The notes below the pieces were generated by a model. The model saw nothing but the letters and a program-made list of their open reading frames with translations. It was not told the DNA's origin and did no database searches. This document shows, one piece after another, positions 56,500 through 64,000 of a stretch of 64,000 nucleotides of DNA (position 1 is its first letter; every line of letters starts with the position of its first letter). This stretch comes from Paralithodes platypus (taxonomy: Eukaryota > Arthropoda > Malacostraca > Decapoda > Lithodidae): NCBI GenBank assembly GCA_032716605.1, contig CM064495.1:47262896-47326895 (forward strand). Direction: 5' to 3'. A program made the position numbers and the translations under genes.

Positions 56500-56707
56500 C
56501 CCCTTCTGTACCGGCGACATCCTTTTAACTATATTCTGGCTGTTATCAGACGATAGCATTCAGTTTATAATAAGGCCTCCACCAATTAACAGACTTTGAA
56601 CTATCTTGCATAACCCGTTTTACTACCACCAATCCTTCTTAAGCAACATAAAATTCTCTAAATGTAGCTAAATTGGGATTATAAAGACATCGCCGGTACA
56701 GATTGGG
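56500..56707. mobile_element. piggyBac-like MITE (family P1)
   Basis: TTAA at 56496-56499 and 56708-56711. Ends CCCCTTCTGTACCGGCGACA and ACATCGCCGGTACAGATTGGG. Confidence 0.8.
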
Positions 56708-56717
56708 TTAACTGTCT

Positions 56718-56830
56718 TTGGTGGTTTAATGGTTAGTGTTTAAAATCTGGATTTGGTATCCCAGGTTCGAATCCCGGGAGGATCACATAGTTTCATTCAT
56801 TTCATTGGGAGGTGTTTGGTGTTGGGAGTG
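56718..56830 (+). tRNA. tRNA-like SINE head, related to the one at 11524
   Basis: A box TTTAATGGTTAGTG and B box GGTTCGAATCCC, then GGGAGGATCACATAGTTTCA. It starts 7 bp after a TTAA-flanked MITE. Confidence 0.45.
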
Positions 56831-56919
56831 AAATTAATTAGATAGTATAGGGTCACTATGGTCTATTCATTATATTTAATCTAAAAAAAAACTGACCACT
56901 AACCTCTATAACTGTGTGT

Positions 56920-57052
56920 TCTTTTATTTCATAAATTTTATTTTAGTAAGCGTTGTTTCCACATAGCAATTTTGATCAGTTATTTTGCCTTTTATATTGT
57001 CTTTGCCCAAGTTTTGGTTTGTTTAGTTTGCAAGTTTTACATTTTAACTCAA
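56920..57052 (+). repeat. Dispersed repeat R4, partial
   Basis: GTTTCCACATAGCAATTTTG and GGTTTGTTTAGTTTGCAAGT. Confidence 0.6.
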
Positions 57053-57251
57053 AGACTATTCCTTCTAGGTGCTGGCGAGATGGACCGATTGGGTGGCACT
57101 GCAAAGGGGGCTGCAGATGGTCGGGGTATTGACTCGGGGGCTGTTGGTCCCCTCGCCCGCTGCCCTCTCAGAGACAGATCTCATCTCTCCCTGGCCCCTT
57201 CTGGGGTCCGAACATCTAAAGCGGCTTCGGTCTACCAGACTCGGGACTAAT

Positions 57252-57379
57252 GTTTTTACCATTTGGGAAGAGTCAGACAGGGAATAGGTGTGGAAATTTA
57301 CAACCCATTTGTTCTAGCCTATTTTAAGTTCCAGACGGTAGGAGTCAGAATTTCTGGCCTACTTAAAATGAATGGACTA
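57252..57379. mobile_element. Tc1/mariner-like MITE, right part only
   Basis: CATTTGGGAAGAGTCAGACA, GGTGTGGAAATTTACAACCC and the end AAAATGAATGGACTATA. Confidence 0.55.
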
Positions 57380-57605
57380 TAGTGGGAGTCTGTCCAGTCC
57401 AAGGACGTTGCCTTTTAATATCTTAATTTTTCCAGGGCATTAGATCACACGTTTGGGGCCACACGCTCGATCGCCCAATTAGGGTAGGATCGATAGTATC
57501 CAATCAAAAAATGCCATTTACTGATTTTGACTGCCAATTCCAACAAGAATTAAGTACAAAAATACTGTTGTTTACCCTTTAACACCTATCTATCTCTATC
57601 TATCT

Positions 57606-57765
57606 ATTGCCTGACGCCGTGATCCCCGAAGGGGTGGCCACGAACGAACTGCCCCCATGCACCTCTGTCCCCAGTCAGTCGACGCCCCTCCCCCCAACCA
57701 GCACCGCCTTCGTTCATGTAGTTCCTCACTCCATCCTTCCACCTCATATTCAGTCTACTGGTTGA
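57606..57765 (-). mobile_element. LINE C-terminal tail with (ATAG)n end
   Basis: Minus strand encodes MRWKDGVRNYMNEGG and RGAWGQFVRGHPFGDHGVRQ, the last residues of an RTE-like LINE, followed by (GATA)n (57588-57607 plus-strand view). Nested inside the inverted-repeat element 57480-58401. Confidence 0.55.
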
Positions 57766-57838
57766 CCACTGTGGTCAACTGATCCACCACTGTGGTCAAC
57801 CGATTGACCACAGTGGTCGACTGATCGACCACAGTGAT
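57756..57838. repeat. Cluster of GACCAC-T-GTGGTC palindromes
   Basis: TTGACCACTGTGGTCAA-type palindromes occur four times in 75 bp, separated by CTGATC/CGATTG. Strong cruciform potential. Confidence 0.7.
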
Positions 57839-58439
57839 GGATCAGTGATCGGATACTAACACACCACATTATATAACAAAATATAGGTGCTAGGGAAATT
57901 ATTAATCCTGTAAGACATGTAAAATTCAAAATAATAATATGTAGCATAAAGTGAAGCATTTTGAAAGGAAAATATTTTGTGATTGGATACTAACGCATCA
58001 AGGAGTTTGGGTTTATTATCCAATCACCTCTCTTTGTCAAACTCATTTGCAATATAATCAACTATATGCATTTTCCATGTGTCATTCCAACATTCCACTA
58101 CAATATATTATCATAAATTTTGAAAAGAACAAATAAAGAGCGATAATTTTTAAGCTGACAAGAAAGTCATTTCCTTACGGGTTGCCGTAAGAATCATGAG
58201 AAAAATGACAGTTGTTTACATTCGGTGTACGGTAGAAGCTAAACTATTTATCCATTTAATTTTTTTTTTTCACACAATACTTAGCTTTCATAGCTCTATA
58301 ACCTGTATATAAGGTTAACACTGTATCTTTTATAGTTTTGTTAGTAGCATTTTTTTTACACTAAAAACTTAAAGTGATTGGATACTAACGTTTCTACCCT
58401 ATTGCACTAAGTATCGTATTACATGATACTGTACATTTT

Positions 58440-58830
58440 GTTCAGCTTATAGCAGAGTTCCAAGCAGCTCATTCTTGGGCGCTCCTCTTAGTTAGTCCTT
58501 TGGCTGCGAGCATAGTTTGTACTACCTGATCCCACGTCTTTCTTGGTCCACCTCTCCTTGCGACTCTCTCCACGTTCATATACTTGCTTTTCTTGACCCA
58601 ATTATTGTCATCCATCCTTTTCACATGTCCACACCAACTAAGCCTGCTCTTACGCATATCCTCATTAATAATCTCTTTGCTTAAGCTCCTGAGTTCTACA
58701 TTTGGGTTTTTGTCTTACATTGCAGACCCACATATCCATCTCACCATCCTCATTTCATTTTGTTCCATCGTATTTATATCTTTCATATTGATAGGCCAGG
58801 TTTCGCTAGCATACACCATCATACAATACT
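58440..58830 (-). mobile_element. RTE-like LINE C-terminal fragment
   Basis: Minus strand encodes VYASETWPINMKDINTMEQ, NEMRMVRWICG, then RLSWCGHVKRMDDNNWVKK and RRGGPRKTWDQVVQTMLAAK, the 'YGSETW...GHVxRM...RGRPRKTW' C-terminal block of RTE-like LINEs. It has one internal stop and no catalytic motifs. Confidence 0.7.
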
Positions 58831-58884
58831 TCTAACGCATGTACTAGATTAGAAAAGAAAAACAATAAACCAAACCTTTGCCTT

Positions 58885-58982
58885 AAATCACATAGCAGTT
58901 TTGATTTAGTTATTTTGTCTTTTTACTGTGTTCGTATAAGTTTTTTTTTTTTTATTTTGCAAGTTTTACATTATAATCTAAC
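58885..58982 (+). repeat. Dispersed repeat R4, partial
   Basis: CACATAGCAGTTTTGATTTA then TATTTTGCAAGTTTTACATT. Confidence 0.55.
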
Positions 58983-59454
58983 ATATCCTTAACCTCATAC
59001 AGGTTTGAGAGCGCGAAATAGAAGATACAACGAGATTGAGTGGTCCCTGTTTTCTGGAATTGGTGAAGATTGACTTGACTGGGACAAGAACTCTATGAAG
59101 GAGATTACCAATTGCCTAACTTCAAGAGTTACACTCAATGTGAGGACCAGCATGTACGGTAAGTTTATAGTGTAGTTTTTTTTACTTAATTTTTTTTTAT
59201 ATGCCTTTCAGTACGATGCCTTTATTACTTCCATTATGGGTGATGATACACAAATTTATTGCATATAGAAAATATTTATAGAAATTAAACACGTAAAAAG
59301 TACAGTAGCCTATCTCCTTTTTGAATGCCATAAAGCCTTCCCATTTTTTAATTGACAGATAGGCAGAATAGTTTTACATTGTTCATTTTATGATTACTGT
59401 AGTATGTATGTCTTTCGCGACTTCCCAAATTGAGTAATTCCTTGAATGTGTGAT

Positions 59455-59820
59455 GATCAGATTAACTTGCTCATGTAGTAATGTACACCCTATGTGGTGG
59501 ATAGTGTTCTTTTATTTCATAAACGTTATTTTAGTAAGCGTTGTTTCCACATACCGATTTTTATGAGTTATTAGTTTGCTTGGGAAACAGATTAACTTGC
59601 TCATGTAATAATGTACACCCTATGTGGTAGATTGTGTTATTTTATTTATAAATTATTATTTTACTTAAACGTTTCCACATAGCAATTTTGATTAGTTATT
59701 TTGTCTTTTTTTACTGTGTTCGTATAAGTTTTGGTTTGTTTATTTTTCAAGTTTTACATTATAATTGTCTTTGTCCAAGTTTTGGTTTGTTTAGTTTGCA
59801 AGTTTTACATTTTAATGTAG
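59455..59820 (+). repeat. Dispersed repeat R4, two copies in tandem
   Basis: CAGATTAACTTGCTCATGTA occurs twice (about 59457 and 59588), each followed by CACCCTATGTGGT and the TTTCCACATA region. The tail is itself duplicated. Confidence 0.6.
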
Positions 59821-60439
59821 TACACTGTGGTAATGTAGTTTATGTTTACTGTTATTGTAGTGATAGCGTATAGTATGTTTCATAACAGCTGACGGTAAAT
59901 ATCCATGCCCCCATCGTGATTGCTCTGCTTGGCTAATTATGTTGTTAATTAGGAAAAGTTGGCATTAATATGATTTAGATATGTAGGCTAATAGTTTCAT
60001 ATATTTCAATGAAGTAACGAGGGATATGTTGGTAAGGAATTCAATTTACTGCCAGGTGAAAAAAGACTGACAATAGTGATAATTAGTGGATGGACTAACT
60101 GTATACCAGTGTAGAAAAATAGTGCTAAAAAGATACATAGGGGGCCTCCGAGTCAGACGGACCCGAAGTTGACAGGTCAATCCTGTAAGTTTAATTACAC
60201 TGCCACGGATTGTCCTATTCACTGGGGACAAGTCCACTTGGAGATGTTTTATGTATAGCCACCCTCATAAAGAGGAATAAGACATCTGGCAATAGATAGA
60301 TCGACAATTACAATAGTACTTGCCGCATAATTGTGTTGTTTGCATTCTGTTAAAGTGATAACTCTGGTGTAGGGCTTTGATTTGTTTTAATAGGCTATCA
60401 ATCTTTTCACTATGACTTAAATTGCTTCAAACTCCGTTT

Positions 60440-60545
60440 GTCCAGACATTTAAGCTCGAACATTACTTGATTTTGGCCCTGTCACTTTTTCAACTTCGAG
60501 GGAGGCACTCGTTACAGACAGTTTTGCCTTTTGCCTACCTCATAA
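60440..60545 (-). repeat. Dispersed repeat R3, inverted partial copy
   Basis: GGCCCTGTCACTTTTTCAAC and GCCTTTTGCCTACCTCAT mirror 3596-3665. Confidence 0.55.
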
Positions 60546-60800
60546 AAAAAATAGTTTGAAAAGTGAACGTCTTGCAAATATTCTACTTTATTTGCTATTG
60601 TGCTCCCTCAATCTTTGATTTAAAAAAAATAATAATACGGTTTAGCCTAGCTAGAAATAAGCCATAATCCACGAACGAAGCTTTGTAATTTTGAGTATGA
60701 CGGTATTATTGGTATATTATTTAGCTATAAACTCCAGAAGTTCCTATAAAAGTTGAGAAAATTGTCTACAGCCAGGTATGCCTAGTTAGAAACCTACAAA

Positions 60801-62830
60801 ATCATTATCATCAGCCATTAGGAGTCCACTTGCTGGACAAAGGCCTCCCTTAACCTTTTCCATGACTCCTGAGACTTTGCCATCCGTTGCCATGTTACCC
60901 CTGCAGTCTTTTCTCTCTGTCTCTTCACCTCCAGTCCGGTCTTCTCCTATCATCCTTTCCTTCTCTGGGGGTCCAGTGAGTTGGTGTTTTACTCCACCTA
61001 TTGTCCTCTCTTCTTGCTACATGTTCTGCCCATCTCCATTTCTGCTCTTTAATAGTTTTAAGAATATCCTTGACTTTGGTTTGCTCTCATACTCACGATG
61101 CTCTCTTCCTATCTCTAAGTGTTATTCCTAGCATTGATCTTTCCATTGCTCTTTGCACACTTCTAAGCTTATTCTCCATTGGTTTTGTTAGTTTCCAAGT
61201 TTCAGATCCATAGATCATGGTTGGTAGCACACACTGGTTATATACTTTACGTTTAAGGCATATTGGTAGTGTACTTTTCATGATGTTCTGTTTGTCGAAT
61301 GCTTTCCATCCTAGAGTGATTCGCCTTACTATTTCATGTTCATTGTCTTTTGTTTGTTTCATTACTTGGGCAAGATAATTGTATTCTTCTACTTCCTCTA
61401 GAATATTGTTATCAATCCTAATTATTCTGCATTGAGCCTTATCATTGTACATAACTTTGGTTTTACTCCTGTTAATTTTTAGACTTATTTTGAGTTTCTT
61501 TATTGAGATTATTGAGCATATCTTGGAGTTTTTCTGCGTTATCTGAAATTAATACAAAGTCATCTACAAATTGGAGATGGTTAAGGTATTCCCCGTCTAC
61601 ATTAATTCCGTTTGATTCCCATGAAAATGTTCTGAAAACCCCTTCAAGACAAGCTGTGAACAGCTTGGGTGAGATTGTGTCTCCCTGTCTCACTCCTTTC
61701 CCAATCTTTATCTTCTTTGTGTCTGTGTAATCGGACCACAGCAGTGCCTTTTGTGTATACTGTACATTTTCTTAAGAGTTTTATATATGTTTCATTAATT
61801 TGTTGTTCATGTAGCAAGTTTGGTATAGCTGTTATCTCTACTGAATAGAATGCCTTTTCGTAGTCTACAAAAGCTAAACAAAGAGGTTTATTATACTCCG
61901 AGGTTTTCTCTATTAGCTGGTTCATTGTATGCAACTGATCCATGGTTGAATATCCAGTTGTAAATCCTGCCTGTTCCCGAGATTGATTTTCATCTATAAT
62001 TTTGTCTAACCTATTTGTGAGGATTTTTGAGAACAACTTGTAAATAACTGATAAACTAATGGGACTGTAGTTGCCGAGATCTTTCTTATCGCCTTTTTTG
62101 TGAAGTAGAATCACTTGCATTGCACCAAGTTTCTGGAACATCCCGCTCACACAAACATTGGGTGAACAGCTGAGCTACATTAGACCTCTTCTCCTGCATC
62201 CTTCAGAAGATCTCTTGTTACTCCATCATCTCCTGGAGATGTTCCACTTTTAATTTTGTTTAAGGCAGAGCTTACCTCATCTACAGATATATGTGGGACC
62301 TTGCCTGTGTCTGTTGTTGAATCATTTGATGGAACTGTTTTCTTAGAACTTTTTGACTTGTTCTGTACAGTTTATTATTTCACCATTGCTGTCTCTCAAA
62401 GGATTAATTTGTTGCTTACCTAAGGCTAGTTTATGTTGAGTTAGTTTGAGGCTTTTTCCTTTCCTAATAGTTTCTTCAACAAAGTCCATGCTTCTTTTCT
62501 TTCTTCTTCCCATCGTCGTTTGTTGATTAGCTCGTTTAGTTCTGCTCTCTCTATTTCATCTCTTTGTTTTGATTTCCATTGCTTTTCTTCATTTTATTAG
62601 ATTTACACGAGTCTGTGAGTACTTGCTTTCTTTACTGGTGTTTGTGTTCCCTATCTTTTCTGCTGTTTGTGTAATTGTTAATGTTAGGTTTTCGTTTACT
62701 TTGTTGATGTAATTTTCATTTCTGTTGAGAGCTTGGAATATAGTTTTAAGTTCTAACTGGAACTCCATCTTATTTCTATAGGCATATTTTCTTCCCGGGA
62801 AGTGATCTTATTTCTTTCTGCTTTAGATTG
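60801..62830 (-). mobile_element. RTE-like LINE, about 2 kb, degenerate
   Basis: From 62830 downwards the minus strand encodes ISVDEVSSALNKIKSGTSPG, LLHKKGDKKDLGNYSPISL, LCLAFVDYEKAFYSVE (motif A), a broken stretch, RQGDTISPKLFTACLEGVF (motif B), HLQFVDDFVLISD (FVDD where FADD is usual), NYLAQVMKQ, TMIYGSETWKLTK, and the end WQRMAKSQESWKRLREAFVQQVDS with a stop at 60818-60820. The 3' end carries a short ATC repeat (60801-60812), as in RTE elements. Several frameshifts. The endonuclease is not clearly readable above 62.8 kb. Confidence 0.8.
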
Positions 62831-63042
62831 AACTTTTCTATGCAGCATATCATCACTGATATGTTAAAAGGGAAAATTGAGACGTCGTAAATAGGGTAGG
62901 CCTGTAGGCCTGTAACTGCAAGGTCTTTACTAAACTGAATAAAGTCTTGGGCCTAGAAAAATTATAGTCAGTCTAAATCATAAACGTCCCTCAAACTCTT
63001 TTACAGTACTGTACTGTAATTAGTAAACAGAATATATAATAT

Positions 63043-63171
63043 CATATTATCACCAACCCACCAATTAACTTGCAAATAAACCTAATGAATGAAATCAATG
63101 AAAGAAGTAAATACATGTATGTGGTACTGTACTCTAACGATTTGAACGTAGGATACTGGCACCGAAATTCC
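63043..63171 (-). mobile_element. SINE family S1, copy 4 (5' end lost)
   Basis: Minus-strand body and B-box region (TGGAATTTCGGTGCCAGTAT, CGTTCAAATCG). The 5' tRNA head is replaced by a piggyBac-type MITE fragment starting at 63172. Confidence 0.6.
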
Positions 63172-63218
63172 AGAATAAAGCCAGAATAAAGTTTAAAAGA
63201 CGTCACCGGTACTGGACG
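63172..63218. mobile_element. piggyBac-like MITE fragment
   Basis: CCAGAATAAAGTTTAAAAGA then CGTCACCGGTACTGGACGGG, with TTAA at 63219-63222. Joined to the truncated SINE S1. Confidence 0.6.
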
Positions 63219-64000
63219 GGTTAATAAAATTGTCTATCCTAGCCGATTCACAAGTTGTGCCAGCAAATTTTTGTACAGTACTATCGCTTGTTTTTCACCC
63301 ACAATAATCGCCTAAACCGTACTTTACTACCGTATGCATCACATAGTGATTTTCCGCACTCAAACACGATATATTTTGGAACCTCACAAAATAACTATAT
63401 ACCGTAGCTACTATATACGTTTGTAATACGAAAACACACTTATTTGTTTTAGTTTTCGAAGGTTCATAAAAATATTTTCCAACAGCAATATTGGAATATA
63501 CTGTACTGTATATATATAATTTAAAATGGTAATTTTCTGCTCATATACTGTACAGTAATAGGGCCGTCGGGTGGAAAATATTAACTTTAGGTCTGTTTTT
63601 GACCATACATACAAGTTTAAAGACCGTTTTGTTCACAGAGAATGTTAGTCTCGCATCCTAAATGGCGGCTGAGCTGCATTTGTTTTCAAATTTTTTTTAG
63701 TTTTTAGATCGGACTGAAGTACTTGATCCAACATAGTTTTAGGTCTACCCCTATGCGCCATAAGAATAATATTTTATACACTTTATTATACATACATAAA
63801 ACGAGGAAAGGGTATTTTATTAGTTTCAGTTAGGGAAAAAAAAATGAAAACCTCTAATTATCATCGTGAAAATGTATGGCTAAAAATAATCCGTCCGTGC
63901 ATACCGGTAATTGAACAGACAATTTTAAGAATATTTTCAGTGACAACCTAGAATTTTGAAGAGTGCACTAAATAGTATTTTTTGTTATTTCCATCGGTAT

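Larger units (their letters stand above)
57480..58401. mobile_element. Unclassified inverted-repeat element with nested LINE tail
   Basis: Left end TAGGGTAGGATCGATAGTATCCAATCA and right end TGATTGGATACTAACGTTTCTACCCTA are imperfect inverted repeats, with ATT on both sides. GATTGGATACTAAC or close forms recur inside at 57849 and 57978. A LINE tail lies at 57606-57765. Superfamily not recognised. Confidence 0.45.
62831..64000. other. AT-rich, no gene apart from the SINE and MITE fragments
   Basis: TACTGTACAGTA-type short palindromes recur (63001-63020, 63500, 63547). Confidence 0.45.

Noticed and set aside
57066..57250. GC-richer block with a 90-residue frame
   Set aside because: No family recognised and it merges into a MITE at 57252; more likely part of an unrecognised repeat.
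59010..59154. Possible exon between TCATACAG and CGGTAAGT
   Set aside because: Acceptor- and donor-like ends are present, but all three frames have early stops.

Overview
This window looks like nuclear DNA from an arthropod, most likely a decapod crustacean. It has no bacterial operons. It shows very abundant dinucleotide microsatellites, many tRNA-derived SINEs, 5'-truncated LINEs, a Penelope-like element, many small palindromic DNA transposons (MITEs) and TTAGG/CCTAA (arthropod telomere type) repeats. The decapod assignment is an inference from repeat style, not from a marker gene.

Only one credible host gene is visible: the last two coding exons of a plus-strand gene (29904-30248 and 32483-32704) joined by an intron of about 2.2 kb. 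They are followed by a stop codon, a short 3' UTR and an AATAAA signal near 32851. The protein end matches the C-terminal dimerisation region of hAT transposases, so this is probably a domesticated ZBED-like gene or an old hAT relic. Its upstream exons were not found. Nearly all other open frames are microsatellite translations or decayed retroelement pieces.

Layout. 1-24.3 kb is dominated by microsatellites, minisatellites (29, 33, about 100, 157, 168 and 299 bp units), a 20-bp satellite at 23.3-24.3 kb, and several MITE families. 24.3-27.3 kb holds LINE fragments whose 3' ends run into (AC)n, plus a tRNA-headed SINE. 27.4-29.4 kb is a Penelope-like element with a GIY-YIG endonuclease region, arranged as a large inverted repeat. 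29.9-32.9 kb is the hAT-like gene, whose intron carries a LINE, a tRNA-like sequence and a SINE. 33-46 kb is AT-rich and dotted with intact MITEs of piggyBac (TTAA), Tc1/mariner-like (TA), pogo/Tigger-like (TA) and PIF/Harbinger-like (TAA) types. 46-48.5 kb and 51.4-54.9 kb are LINE clusters. Between them, at 48828-49426, lies a foldback element with a perfect 8-bp target duplication and inverted TTAGG arrays at its centre. 57.5-62.8 kb contains a further terminal-inverted-repeat element with a nested LINE tail, and three LINE remnants on the minus strand. The largest is an RTE-like element at 60.8-62.8 kb.

The window is best read as repeat-rich intergenic or intronic DNA around one gene end. 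The most interesting material is how the mobile elements are built: telomeric repeats inside a transposon, MITEs that share a core but carry different ends, hammerhead-like motifs in Penelope-type sequences, and an empty/filled site pair for the TTAA family.
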